From assembly GCF_035645195.1 (NCBI RefSeq), contig NZ_DASQNA010000033.1, positions 62,001 to 126,000 on the forward strand: a DNA stretch of 64,000 nt. Reading direction: 5' to 3'. The notes beneath the pieces were generated by a model. It saw only the letters and a list, made by a program, of their open reading frames with translations. It did not search any database and had not been told where the DNA came from. Numbering within the stretch: the stretch's first letter is position 1; each line of letters starts with the position of its first letter. The stretch comes from Paenibacillus sp. (GTDB lineage Bacteria > Bacillota > Bacilli > Paenibacillales > YIM-B00363). The position numbers and the translations under genes are program-made. Shown one piece after another: positions 37,319-45,274 of the stretch.

Positions 37319-37409
37319 CGCGTGAATCGTGCATAACGAACGTCCTTATCGCGAATATTAGAGATGGTCACAATCCATGAACTATTCCCAAAGGAGGACG
37401 AACGTTATC

Positions 37410-37658
37410 ATGACGACGACCGTATTGAGCACGTACGATAAATGGAAGCAGTTTTTGGGCGAACGCGTGCAAAACGCCCGTTCCGCCGGCATGAGCGACT
37501 CCACGATTCAAAACCTGGCGAAGGACATCGGGGACTTCCTCGCGACGAAGGTCGACCCGAAGAACGACGAAGAGCGGGTGCTGAAAGAGCTGTGGGCGGT
37601 CGCCGACGAGAACGAGAAAAAAATGATGGCCGGCCTCATGATGAAGCTTGTCGACTAA
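37410..37658 (+). CDS. ymfJ: DUF3243 protein YmfJ
   Basis: An 82-residue helical protein of the DUF3243 family (WKQFLGERVQNARSAGMS, IGDFLATKVDPKNDEERVLKELW in parts). It keeps the family's K-V-D-P-x-N-x-E-E core. No enzymatic role is known. The ATG at 37410 stands 12 nt after a perfect AAGGAGG. It lies between ymfI and ymfK as in B. subtilis and ends with a large hairpin. Confidence 0.88.
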   Translation: MTTTVLSTYDKWKQFLGERVQNARSAGMSDSTIQNLAKDIGDFLATKVDPKNDEERVLKELWAVADENEKKMMAGLMMKLVD

Positions 37659-37676
37659 CGTGCGGTAAAGGCAGCA

Positions 37677-37745
37677 AGCCCCGTCCGGAACGCGTGCGAG
37701 TGCATCGATTCGCGCGCGACCTCCGAGGGGCTTTTCTCGCTTTTT
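37677..37745 (+). terminator. Large compound terminator after ymfJ
   Basis: AAGCCCC pairs with GGGGCTT and encloses a second stem, CGCGTGCGA with TCGCGCGCG. A T-rich tail (TTCTCGCTTTTTTTC) follows. The enclosed stem makes this unusually long for a terminator. Confidence 0.65.
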
Positions 37746-37783
37746 TTCACTCGCAGGGCAGGAACGCCCGGAATTTTGTAGAA

Positions 37784-37789
37784 TATAAT
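37784..37789 (+). promoter_or_regulatory. -10 element before ymfK
   Basis: A perfect TATAAT about 48 nt before the chosen ymfK start. No convincing -35 is seen at 16-18 nt, so activator dependence or a weak promoter is possible. Confidence 0.4.
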
Positions 37790-37836
37790 CGAAATACGCG
37801 GTTTTTTTGCATTCAATGGATGGAGTGACGACGGAA

Positions 37837-38601
37837 GTGGAAATGAAGCAATGGTATATGGAATATAAAATTCATAAGAACCGACCGGGGCTTTTGGGGG
37901 ATATCGCCTCCCTTATGGGGATGATGAACATTAACATTTTGACGATCAACGGCGTCGAGGATCGGACGCGCGGCATGCTGCTGCAAACGGACGACGACGA
38001 GAAAATCGAAATGATGGGTAAGATACTGCGAAAAGTGGATAATATAACCGTAACGGCGCTTCGGGCGCCGAAGCTCGTCGACATTTTGGCGGTGCGTCAC
38101 GGCCGGTACATCGAGCGGGATTCGGACGACCGGAAGACGTTCCGCTTCACCCGCGACGAGCTCGGGCTGCTCGTCGATTTCCTCGGCGAAGTGTTTAAGC
38201 GCGAAGGCAATCAGGTGATCGGACTGCGCGGCATGCCCCGCGTCGGCAAAACCGAGTCGATCATCGCGGGGAGCGTCTGCGCGAACAAACGTTGGACGTT
38301 CGTCTCCTCGACGCTGCTGCGGCAGACGGTGCGAAGCCAGCTGTCGGAGGACGAATTCAATCCGAACAACGTCTTCATTATCGACGGCATCGTCAGCACG
38401 ATCCGTTCGAACGAAAAGCACCACTCGCTGCTGCAAGAAATTATGGAAATGCCGTCGACCAAAGTCGTCGAGCATCCGGACATTTTCGTCAAAGAGTCGG
38501 GCTTCGATTACAACCGCTTCGATTACATTATCGAATTGCGCAACACTCCGGACGAGGAGATTTCCTACGAAACGTTCACGATCAACTATGAAGGATTCTA
38601 A
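37837..38601 (+). CDS. ymfK: DUF3388 protein YmfK with P-loop-like motif
   Basis: A 254-residue protein. The N terminus (KIHKNRPGLLGDIASLMGMM) looks like an ACT-type regulatory domain. The middle (about residues 130-150) carries GMPRVGKTES, matching the Walker A pattern GxxxxGKT, followed by the DIVxDG-like VFIIDGIVST. That suggests nucleotide binding, but no function is established for the family. GTG 37837 gives the best match to the B. subtilis N terminus; GTG 37825 and ATG 37843 are alternatives. Confidence 0.85.
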   Translation: MEMKQWYMEYKIHKNRPGLLGDIASLMGMMNINILTINGVEDRTRGMLLQTDDDEKIEMMGKILRKVDNITVTALRAPKLVDILAVRHGRYIERDSDDRKTFRFTRDELGLLVDFLGEVFKREGNQVIGLRGMPRVGKTESIIAGSVCANKRWTFVSSTLLRQTVRSQLSEDEFNPNNVFIIDGIVSTIRSNEKHHSLLQEIMEMPSTKVVEHPDIFVKESGFDYNRFDYIIELRNTPDEEISYETFTINYEGF

Positions 38602-38619
38602 TCACGGGAGGTGACGAGG

Positions 38620-39507
38620 GTGTCTGACCTCGGGCAGCTGCTTCGGAAAGCGCGTACGGAACAAAACATCACCTTGGACCAATTGCAGGAAACGACGAAA
38701 ATCCGCAAACGGTATTTGGAAGCGATCGAGGAAGGCAAGTTCAACATTTTGCCCGGGACGTTTTATGTTCGCGCTTTTATTAAGCAATACTCCGAAGCGG
38801 TCGGATTGGATCCGGACGAAGTGTTCCGCCTCTACGCCCATGTGATCCCGTCCGCCGATCCGGAGCCGGCAGCGGAGCCGATCCGAATGACGCGCCGCCG
38901 TTCCGTCGAACCGCCCGAGCGCGCGGGAAAATGGGCTTCGGCGCTGCTGATGATCGCGTTTCCGATTTTGATAATCGGCATTGTTTATTATTATTTATAC
39001 TCGAATTGGGAAACTCGCTCCGAAGTGCTCCCGAGCGAGCCGATCACGGACAGCTCGGCTCAAGAGCAGGGCACGACGCTGCCGCCGGCGGCCGATACGG
39101 CCGAGACGCCGAACGAGCCTGCGCCGGCGCCCGTTCAGACGACCGAGCCCGAACCGGAGCCGGACGTAACGTTCGTCGAGAAATTCAAAGTCAACAAAAA
39201 CGACGTGGAACGGTTCGAGGTGCGCAATGCGCCGCAAGTGTCCATCGAGGTCAAAGTAGTCGGGCCCGAGGCGTGGATCGGCGTGACGCACGCGGATACG
39301 AAGTCGAAGTATTTATATCAAGGCGGGTTGAAGCAAGGCGATACATACAGCGGGCAATTCGGACATAATACGTACCTGAACATCGGCCGGGCGAACGCGG
39401 TCGAGCTCAAGGTGAACGGCATCGCCATCGACATGGGGACGGAACCGAATCCGCGTAAATTCCAATTCGAGTTGGTCGGCGCATCGGACGGCGCGGCGGC
39501 TGAATAA
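38620..39507 (+). CDS. rodZ: RodZ-like cytoskeletal/HTH membrane protein (YmfM)
   Basis: A 295-residue bitopic protein. HTH_25 domain (residues 1-70, LGQLLRKARTEQNITLDQLQ in parts, IRKRYLEAIEEGKF), a basic stretch, one transmembrane helix (about 107-128, ALLMIAFPILIIGIVYYYLY), a Pro/Glu-rich linker and an extracellular DUF4115 domain. RodZ links MreB to the wall-elongation machinery. GTG 38620 is 8 nt after GGGAGG. It follows ymfK by 18 nt. Confidence 0.9.
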   Translation: MSDLGQLLRKARTEQNITLDQLQETTKIRKRYLEAIEEGKFNILPGTFYVRAFIKQYSEAVGLDPDEVFRLYAHVIPSADPEPAAEPIRMTRRRSVEPPERAGKWASALLMIAFPILIIGIVYYYLYSNWETRSEVLPSEPITDSSAQEQGTTLPPAADTAETPNEPAPAPVQTTEPEPEPDVTFVEKFKVNKNDVERFEVRNAPQVSIEVKVVGPEAWIGVTHADTKSKYLYQGGLKQGDTYSGQFGHNTYLNIGRANAVELKVNGIAIDMGTEPNPRKFQFELVGASDGAAAE

Positions 39508-39577
39508 AAGGTTGGGCTAGGGGTATCTTAAACGTAGCAAGCATGCCACCATCTTCTTGCGAAACGAGGGATATCCA

Positions 39578-39742
39578 ATGACTATCAGCTGGATCGTCAC
39601 GGGTCTCGGCGTCGTCGTCAGCCTGCTGGGCTGGTATTTAACGCCGGACGCCTGGGGTTACGGCATTTTCGGCTTCGGTCTGGCTCATATCGTGCTGGGC
39701 ATTCTGGATATGTTCCGGGATCCGGCGCGCAGCCGTTCGTAA
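39578..39742 (+). CDS. Small two-helix membrane protein
   Basis: A 54-residue protein starting at ATG 39578, 7 nt after GAGGG. It is nearly all hydrophobic: one helix ISWIVTGLGVVVSLLGWYL and a second GIFGFGLAHIVLGILDMF, with a short basic tail. A strong terminator follows. It sits between rodZ and yajQ. I do not recognise a family; similar short proteins occur in Paenibacillaceae, but I cannot confirm that here. Confidence 0.7.
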   Translation: MTISWIVTGLGVVVSLLGWYLTPDAWGYGIFGFGLAHIVLGILDMFRDPARSRS

Positions 39743-39756
39743 TCGACGGAACGCGG

Positions 39757-39785
39757 GACACCCGCCGCTTGGGCGGGTGTCTTTT
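39757..39785 (+). terminator. Intrinsic terminator after the small membrane protein gene
   Basis: GACACCCGCC pairs with GGCGGGTGTC (10 bp, GCTTG loop), followed by TTTTG. Confidence 0.88.
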
Positions 39786-39793
39786 GCCGTCTT

Positions 39794-39822
39794 TTGGCAA
39801 GCGGCGATTTTTTTTGTATACT
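39794..39822 (+). promoter_or_regulatory. Sigma-A promoter of yajQ
   Basis: TTGGCA (39794-39799), 17-nt spacer, TATACT (39817-39822). Confidence 0.75.
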
Positions 39823-39862
39823 AATACGAAATACACTGCGTTCCGGAGGGAGAGCATCAGTC

Positions 39863-40354
39863 ATGGCATCGGAATATTCGTTCGACATCGTCTCGAAGGT
39901 GGACATGCAGGAGCTGCAAAACGCGGTGACGCAAGCCGAGAAAGAAATCGCCACGCGCTTCGATTTCAAAGGCAGCAAAAGCAGCATTTCACTGGAGAAG
40001 GAAGCGTTAACGATCGTTTCGGACGACGATTATAAGCTGAAAAGCGTCATCGATATTTTGCAAAGCAAGATGGTAAAGCGCGGCATTTCGATCAAGAACA
40101 TGGATTTCGGCAAAATCGAGCCCGCCTCGGGCGGCACGGTCCGTCAAAACGTGAAACTGAAGCAAGGGATCGGGCAGGAGGACGCGAAGAAAATCAACAT
40201 CCTCATCCGCGATTCGAAGCTGAAGGTCAAGTCGCAAATCCAAGGGGATCAGCTGCGCGTCACGGGCAAAAGCAAAGACGACTTGCAGGCGGTGATCGCG
40301 CTGCTGCGCGGCGCGGATTTGCCGCTCGAGCTGCAGTTCGTCAACTTTAAATAG
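39863..40354 (+). CDS. yajQ: YajQ family nucleotide-binding protein
   Basis: A 163-residue YajQ protein, two ferredoxin-like halves. Typical sequence: [18 protein letters not shown], then [11 protein letters not shown], and the ending [11 protein letters not shown]. Homologues bind nucleotides, and in Xanthomonas YajQ binds cyclic di-GMP. ATG 39863 is 10 nt after GGAGGGAG. It has its own sigma-A promoter and is separate from rimO. Confidence 0.93.
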   Translation: MASEYSFDIVSKVDMQELQNAVTQAEKEIATRFDFKGSKSSISLEKEALTIVSDDDYKLKSVIDILQSKMVKRGISIKNMDFGKIEPASGGTVRQNVKLKQGIGQEDAKKINILIRDSKLKVKSQIQGDQLRVTGKSKDDLQAVIALLRGADLPLELQFVNFK

Positions 40355-40411
40355 AGGGCCGGCTTCCCTTGCGCCGCGGCGGTTCCGCCCGGCACAGGGG
40401 ATGTTTTCTTT

Positions 40412-40440
40412 TTGACTCCCTATTGGGCTTATATTATAAT
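40412..40440 (+). promoter_or_regulatory. Sigma-A promoter of rimO-pgsA
   Basis: TTGACT (40412-40417), 17-nt spacer, TATAAT (40435-40440): one of the strongest sigma-A matches in the window. Confidence 0.85.
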
Positions 40441-40482
40441 TGGCTTCGATTGGAATGGGATAACACTGGGGGATACCTTGCA

Positions 40483-41814
40483 ATGACCGAGAAAATTAAG
40501 ATGGTCACCCTTGGCTGCGAGAAAAACTTGGTCGATTCGGAGATTATGTCCGGCATCGTCGCGCAGCACGGGTTTCAGCTTGTTGAAGATAAAGAAGAAG
40601 CGACCGTCATCGTCGTCAATACGTGCGGCTTCATCGACGCGGCGAAGGAAGAGTCCGTCAACACGATCTTGGAGATGGCCGAGCTGAAGGAGACTGGCTC
40701 GCTCAAGGCGCTCATCGTGTCCGGCTGCCTGACGCAGCGGTACAAGGAGCAGCTGATGGAAGAAATGCCGGAAATCGACGGCATCGTCGGCACGGGCGAT
40801 TTCGATAAAATTCATGAAATCGTCGAAGCGGCGCTGCGCGGCAGCAAGCCGGTCGCCGTCGGCAATCCGATTTTCAATTATGAGCAGGCGCTGCCTCGCA
40901 AGCTGTCGACGCCGCGATATACCGCTTACGTGAAGATCGCGGAAGGCTGCGACAATGCGTGCACGTTCTGTTCGATTCCGATCATGCGCGGGAAGTTCCG
41001 CAGCCGGTCGATCGAATCGGTTCTCGCCGAGGTCGAGTCGCTCGCGAAACAGGGCGTGAAGGAAATCTCGCTCATCGCGCAAGATTCTACTAATTATGGC
41101 ACGGACCTCTACGATTCTTTCATGCTGCCGACGCTGCTGAACCGCGTCAGCGAAGTGGAAGGCATCGAGTGGGTGCGCCTCCATTACGCATACCCGGGCT
41201 TTTTCACGGACGAATTGATCGAGACGATCGCTTCGAATCCGAAAATTTGCAAGTATATCGACATGCCGCTGCAGCACAGCGAAGACCGAATCCTCAAGCG
41301 GATGCGCCGTCCGGGCCGCGGCCGCGACGTTCGGGAGCTGGTCGCGAAAATTCGCGCGAAGATTCCGGACGCCGTGCTGCGCACGTCGATCATCGTCGGC
41401 TTCCCGGGCGAAACCGACGAGGACTTCGAGAATTTGGTGTCGTTCGTCCGCGAGATGAAGTTCGACCGGCTGGGCGTCTTCACGTATTCGCAGGAAGAGG
41501 ACACGCCGGCGTCGCGCCTTCCGGATCAAGTGGACGAGGACGTGAAGGAATTCCGCGCTAACCGGCTGATGGAAGTGCAGCGCGAAGTGTCGAAGGAAGC
41601 GAACGGCCGCTTTATCGGCAAGACGGTCGACGTCTTGATCGAGCGCTATGACGGCCGGAACGACGTCTTCATCGGCCGCTCGCAGTACGACGCGCCGGAA
41701 ATCGACGGAGAAGTGTTCGTCACGGGCTGCACGCCGGAAATCGGCACGCTGCAGAAGGTGCGCATTACGCACTCGCTGGATTACGACTTGTCGGGCGTCG
41801 GTGTTTCCGCATGA
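40483..41814 (+). CDS. rimO: Ribosomal protein S12 methylthiotransferase RimO
   Basis: A 443-residue radical-SAM methylthiotransferase that modifies an aspartate of S12. The N-terminal cluster domain begins TLGCEKNLVDSE; the radical-SAM CxxxCxxC is CDNACTFC; a TRAM domain closes the protein (about 370-443). ATG 40483 gives the standard N terminus; an in-frame extension upstream precedes the promoter. The second MiaB/RimO-type enzyme of the window is miaB at 58 kb. It overlaps pgsA by ATGA. Confidence 0.95.
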   Translation: MTEKIKMVTLGCEKNLVDSEIMSGIVAQHGFQLVEDKEEATVIVVNTCGFIDAAKEESVNTILEMAELKETGSLKALIVSGCLTQRYKEQLMEEMPEIDGIVGTGDFDKIHEIVEAALRGSKPVAVGNPIFNYEQALPRKLSTPRYTAYVKIAEGCDNACTFCSIPIMRGKFRSRSIESVLAEVESLAKQGVKEISLIAQDSTNYGTDLYDSFMLPTLLNRVSEVEGIEWVRLHYAYPGFFTDELIETIASNPKICKYIDMPLQHSEDRILKRMRRPGRGRDVRELVAKIRAKIPDAVLRTSIIVGFPGETDEDFENLVSFVREMKFDRLGVFTYSQEEDTPASRLPDQVDEDVKEFRANRLMEVQREVSKEANGRFIGKTVDVLIERYDGRNDVFIGRSQYDAPEIDGEVFVTGCTPEIGTLQKVRITHSLDYDLSGVGVSA

Positions 41815-42389
41815 ATTTAGCGAACCGCATTACGCTGGCGCGCATTTTTCTCGTCCCGATCATCATGTTTTTTTTGCTCGTCCGCATCAATTTGCCGGAG
41901 CTCCGCTTAGGGAGCTTCTCCATTACATATAACCAAATCATCGCGACGCTCATCTTCATCGTCGCGGCCAGCACGGACGGGCTGGACGGCTATATCGCGA
42001 GATCGCGGAAAATGGTGACGAATCTCGGCAAGCTGCTCGATCCGCTCGCGGACAAGCTGCTTGTCGCGGCCGTCCTGATCTCGCTCGTCGAGATGCAGAA
42101 GGTCGACGCGTGGATCGCGGTCGTCATCATTTCGCGGGAGTTTGCGATCACGGGGCTTCGCCAGGTCGCCTTGCTCGAAGGCAAGGTCGTCGCGGCGAGC
42201 GCTTGGGGCAAGTGGAAAACCGGCGTGCAAATCACGATGATCATCGCGCTGTTGCTCAACAACTTTCCGTTTTATTTCGTCGGCGTGCCGTTCGACCTGC
42301 TGTCGAGCTGGGCGGCCGCGCTCATCACGCTCTATTCGGGCTTCGACTATTTCGTGAAAAACAAAAACGTTATCGACGACGTGAAGTAA
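41811..42389 (+). CDS. pgsA: CDP-diacylglycerol-glycerol-3-phosphate 3-phosphatidyltransferase
   Basis: A 192-residue membrane enzyme making phosphatidylglycerol phosphate. The CDP-alcohol phosphatidyltransferase signature is complete: DGLDGYIAR, eight or nine residues, then G-x3-DPLADK. Five to six hydrophobic helices are visible. It starts in the ATGA overlap with rimO. The pgsA-cinA-recA order is conserved in Firmicutes. Confidence 0.96.
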   Translation: MNLANRITLARIFLVPIIMFFLLVRINLPELRLGSFSITYNQIIATLIFIVAASTDGLDGYIARSRKMVTNLGKLLDPLADKLLVAAVLISLVEMQKVDAWIAVVIISREFAITGLRQVALLEGKVVAASAWGKWKTGVQITMIIALLLNNFPFYFVGVPFDLLSSWAAALITLYSGFDYFVKNKNVIDDVK

Positions 42390-42395
42390 GGAGGC

Positions 42396-42445
42396 GCCGA
42401 TTTTTCTCGCGCCGGCGCAGCCGGCCGCGGGAGGGTCGGCTTTTT
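42396..42445 (+). terminator. Terminator after pgsA
   Basis: GCCGA pairs with TCGGC around an inner CTCGCG/CGC-GGGAG and GCCGG/CCGGC stem, followed by five T residues. Confidence 0.6.
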
Positions 42446-42507
42446 CGCTTCGTCGGCATCGCGGTAGCGGCTGTATTTATTCATTAACGTAAAGGGAGTG
42501 GACGCGG

Positions 42508-43752
42508 ATGAAAGCGGAAATTATTGCGGTCGGCACGGAGCTGCTGCTCGGCCAAATCGTCAATACGAACGCGCAATTTTTGGCGGAACGGTGCGCGGGG
42601 ATCGGCATCGACGTTTATTTCCAGACGGTCGTCGGGGACAACGTGGAGCGCATCCGTTCGGCGCTGCGCATCGCGGCGGGGCGCGCGGACGTCATCTTGT
42701 GCACGGGCGGCCTCGGGCCGACGCTGGACGACCTGACGCGCGACGCGCTCGGCGAGCATGTCGGCGCGGAGCTCGTCATCGACGAGGACGGGCTGCGCAA
42801 GATCGAAGCGTTCTTCGCCGAGCGCGGCATCGTCATGGTCGAGAGCAACCGCCGCCAGGCGCTGACGCTCGCCGGAGCGGACGTGCTGCCGAACGATACC
42901 GGCATGGCGGTCGGCACGGCGCTGCAGCATGACGGCAAGCTGTACGTGCTGCTGCCGGGGCCGCCGCGCGAGCTGAAACCGATGTTCGAACGGTACGCGA
43001 TTCCGTGGCTGCGCGCGAACATGAACGAGACGCTTCCTTTATATTCGAAGTCGCTGAAGTTCGCGGGCATCGGGGAATCGGGCCTCGAGCACGCCTTGAT
43101 CGACTTGATCGAGAAGCAGACGGATCCGACGATCGCGCCGTACGCGAAGGAGGGCGAAGTCATGATACGCCTGACGTCGCGCGCCTCGACCGAGGCGGAG
43201 GCGCTGGCGAAGATGGCGGACGTCGAGGCGGAAATTCGCCGGCGCGTCGGGGATCATTTGTACGCCGAGGAGGACGTAAGCTTGGACGCCGTCGTCGTGC
43301 GGCTGCTGCGGGAGCGCGGGGCGACGCTGGCGGCGGCGGAGAGCTGCACCGGGGGGCTCTTCGCCGACATGGTGACGTCGCATTCCGGCAGCTCGGAGGC
43401 GTTCGCGGGCGGCGTCGTCTGCTATTCGAACGCCGTCAAGCAGTCGCTGCTCGGGGTGCCGGCGTCGCTGCTTGCGGGCGACGGCGCCCCCGGCGCGGTC
43501 AGCGCGGAGACGGCGGCGGCGATGGCGGACGGCGCCCGCGCCCGCCTCGCGACGACGTTCGCCGTCGCGTTCACCGGCGTCGCGGGGCCGGGTCCGGCGG
43601 ACGGGAAGCCGGCGGGCCTCGTCTATCTCGCCGTCGCCCAGGAGGGCCGTCCGACCGAGGTGCGCGAGCTGAAGCTGTCCGGCAGCCGCGAGATCGTGAA
43701 GCTGCGCGCCTGCCGCGCCGGCTTTTACGAGCTGTGGAAACGGCTGAAGTAG
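42508..43752 (+). CDS. cinA: CinA: competence/damage-inducible protein
   Basis: A 414-residue two-domain protein. The N-terminal MoCF-like domain (IIAVGTELLLGQIVNTN, TGGLGPTLDDLTR) acts on ADP-ribose-type pyrophosphates; the C-terminal PncC domain (about 255-410, AAAESCTGGLFADMVTSHSG) is a nicotinamide-mononucleotide deamidase. ATG 42508 follows AAAGGGAG. It precedes recA, as in many Firmicutes, but a terminator at 43844 separates the two. Confidence 0.95.
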   Translation: MKAEIIAVGTELLLGQIVNTNAQFLAERCAGIGIDVYFQTVVGDNVERIRSALRIAAGRADVILCTGGLGPTLDDLTRDALGEHVGAELVIDEDGLRKIEAFFAERGIVMVESNRRQALTLAGADVLPNDTGMAVGTALQHDGKLYVLLPGPPRELKPMFERYAIPWLRANMNETLPLYSKSLKFAGIGESGLEHALIDLIEKQTDPTIAPYAKEGEVMIRLTSRASTEAEALAKMADVEAEIRRRVGDHLYAEEDVSLDAVVVRLLRERGATLAAAESCTGGLFADMVTSHSGSSEAFAGGVVCYSNAVKQSLLGVPASLLAGDGAPGAVSAETAAAMADGARARLATTFAVAFTGVAGPGPADGKPAGLVYLAVAQEGRPTEVRELKLSGSREIVKLRACRAGFYELWKRLK

Positions 43753-43800
43753 AGCGGGGCTGCGCATCGCAGTCAGGCTCTCCGTGTCCGAAGCCGCTTC

Positions 43801-43829
43801 TTGCGAAAAACGGACGAATCGGGTATGAT
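43801..43829 (+). promoter_or_regulatory. Sigma-A-like promoter between cinA and recA
   Basis: TTGCGA (43801-43806), 17-nt spacer, TATGAT (43824-43829). The expected start near 43836 lies just ahead of a terminator, so it would make a very short RNA unless read through. Confidence 0.6.
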
Positions 43830-43843
43830 CGGAGTACGGAAGA

Positions 43844-43875
43844 ACCGTGGCAGCGCCGTGTGCCGCGGTTTTTTT
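43844..43875 (+). terminator. Intrinsic terminator between cinA and recA
   Basis: ACCGTGGCA pairs with TGCCGCGGT (one T-G wobble, 8-nt loop), followed by six further T residues. Confidence 0.85.
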
Positions 43876-43974
43876 GCGTCTATCGCGGATCGCGCGGATG
43901 CTTCTCTCCCCCGCGGAACGCGGATCGGCGGCGAGATCGGCGCCCGGCTTCCCTCGCGAAAGGAGGGAAATCAG

Positions 43975-43986
43975 GAATGTTTGTTC
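43975..43986. promoter_or_regulatory. LexA-like box 1 upstream of recA
   Basis: GAAT-GTTT-GTTC fits the Gram-positive SOS box core GAAC-N4-GTTC with one change. It overlaps the start of a 12-codon ORF. Confidence 0.5.
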
Positions 43987-44015
43987 GCAAAATCGCGTCG
44001 AAACATCGACAATGA
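43977..44015 (+). CDS. Possible 12-residue leader peptide
   Basis: ATG 43977 lies 9 nt after AAAGGAGGG, one of the best ribosome sites in the window, and opens [12 protein letters not shown] followed by TGA. It overlaps LexA-like box 1. It lies upstream of the recA promoter, so it would be translated only from a transcript started further upstream. It may equally be a chance ORF. Confidence 0.3.
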   Translation: MFVRKIASKHRQ

Positions 44016-44025
44016 ACAAAAAAAC

Positions 44026-44039
44026 AGAATGTATGTTCG
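44026..44039. promoter_or_regulatory. LexA box 2 (SOS box) of recA
   Basis: AGAATGTATGTTCG matches 12 of 14 positions of the Bacillus-type box CGAAC-N4-GTTCG. It ends 9 nt before the recA -35, where LexA would block polymerase. Confidence 0.72.
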
Positions 44040-44048
44040 AAAAAATGG

Positions 44049-44077
44049 TTGGCAACGGAGCGAAAAGAAGGTATCAT
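44049..44077 (+). promoter_or_regulatory. Sigma-A promoter of recA
   Basis: TTGGCA (44049-44054), 17-nt spacer, TATCAT (44072-44077). The start point would be near 44084, giving a leader of about 24 nt that includes AAAGGAAG. Confidence 0.78.
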
Positions 44078-44107
44078 ACAAGTATCAGAGAAAAGGAAGT
44101 GTTCATT

Positions 44108-45160
44108 GTGAGCGATCGGAAAGCCGCATTGGAGATGGCCCTTCGCCAGATCGAGAAGCAGTTCGGCAAGGGTTCGATTATGAAGCTTGGGGAAAGCACA
44201 CATATGCAAGTGGAGACCGTGTCCAGCGGATCGCTCGCGCTTGATATATCGCTCGGCGTCGGGGGCTTCCCGAGAGGCCGGATTATCGAGATCTACGGGC
44301 CGGAATCGTCCGGTAAGACGACGGTCGCGCTGCATGCGATCGCCGAGGTGCAGAAGAAAGGCGGACAAGCGGCCTTCATCGACGCGGAGCACGCGCTCGA
44401 CCCGGTATACGCCGCGAAGCTCGGCATCAACATCGACGAGCTGCTGCTGTCCCAGCCGGATACGGGCGAGCAAGCGCTCGAAATCGCCGAAGCGCTCGTC
44501 CGCAGCGGCGCCGTCGACATCATCGTCGTCGACTCCGTCGCGGCGCTCGTGCCGAAGGCTGAGATCGAAGGCGAGATGGGCGACTCCCACGTCGGCCTGC
44601 AGGCGCGCCTCATGTCGCAGGCGCTCCGGAAGCTGTCCGGCGCCATCAGCAAGTCGAAGACGATCGCGATCTTCATTAACCAGCTTCGCGAGAAGGTCGG
44701 CGTTATGTTCGGCAACCCGGAGACGACGCCGGGCGGCCGCGCGCTGAAGTTCTACTCGTCCGTTCGTCTGGAAGTGCGTCGAATCGAGACGATCAAGCAG
44801 GGCAACGATATGGTCGGCAACCGGACGCGGATCAAGGTCGTCAAGAATAAAGTCGCTCCGCCGTTCAAGCAAGCGGAGATCGACATTATGTACGGCGAAG
44901 GCATCTCGCGAGAAGGCAGCATCATCGACATCGGCACGGAGCTGGACATCATCCAGAAGAGCGGCGCCTGGTTCTCGTTCGAAGGCGAGCGTCTCGGTCA
45001 GGGCCGCGAGAACGCGAAGCAGTTCCTGAAGGATCATCCGGCGATCGCCGAGACGATCGAGAAGAAGGTGCGCGAATTGACCGTCGTCGGGGCGGGGCTG
45101 CCTCCGGGCGTCTCGAGCGGCGACGACGACGACGATTTCGACGAGGAAGCGGAAGCGTAA
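44108..45160 (+). CDS. recA: Recombinase RecA
   Basis: A 350-residue DNA strand-exchange ATPase and LexA co-protease. Walker A is GPESSGKTT (Lys70), with the family blocks [40 protein letters not shown] and the acidic tail [18 protein letters not shown] 44108 is 8 nt after AAAGGAAG; an in-frame ATG at 44012 lies before the promoter and is rejected. SOS control is indicated by the LexA boxes. recX follows after a long hairpin. Confidence 0.99.
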   Translation: MSDRKAALEMALRQIEKQFGKGSIMKLGESTHMQVETVSSGSLALDISLGVGGFPRGRIIEIYGPESSGKTTVALHAIAEVQKKGGQAAFIDAEHALDPVYAAKLGINIDELLLSQPDTGEQALEIAEALVRSGAVDIIVVDSVAALVPKAEIEGEMGDSHVGLQARLMSQALRKLSGAISKSKTIAIFINQLREKVGVMFGNPETTPGGRALKFYSSVRLEVRRIETIKQGNDMVGNRTRIKVVKNKVAPPFKQAEIDIMYGEGISREGSIIDIGTELDIIQKSGAWFSFEGERLGQGRENAKQFLKDHPAIAETIEKKVRELTVVGAGLPPGVSSGDDDDDFDEEAEA

Positions 45161-45193
45161 GAATCGTTCGAACGGTAAGCATACTCACGCATA

Positions 45194-45248
45194 GCGGAAA
45201 CGCCATCTCCGGCACCCGGCCGACGCCGGGTGCCGGTTGCGTTTCCGC
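45194..45248. other. Nested two-part hairpin between recA and recX
   Basis: An outer perfect 10-bp stem (GCGGAAACGC with GCGTTTCCGC) encloses an inner perfect 10-bp stem (GGCACCCGGC with GCCGGGTGCC, CGAC loop), separated by 7 and 4 unpaired bases. No T tract follows. It may reduce transcription or protect the recA 3' end. Confidence 0.75.
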
Positions 45249-45274
45249 GGCGGAACGGCGAAGGGGGAACGGCG

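Noticed and set aside
44012-44107. In-frame upstream ATG for recA giving 32 extra residues
   Set aside because: There is no ribosome site before it and the recA promoter lies after it; the GTG at 44108 gives the family N terminus.
45194-45248. recA-recX structure as an ordinary intrinsic terminator
   Set aside because: No T tract follows either stem; it was kept as an unexplained RNA structure.
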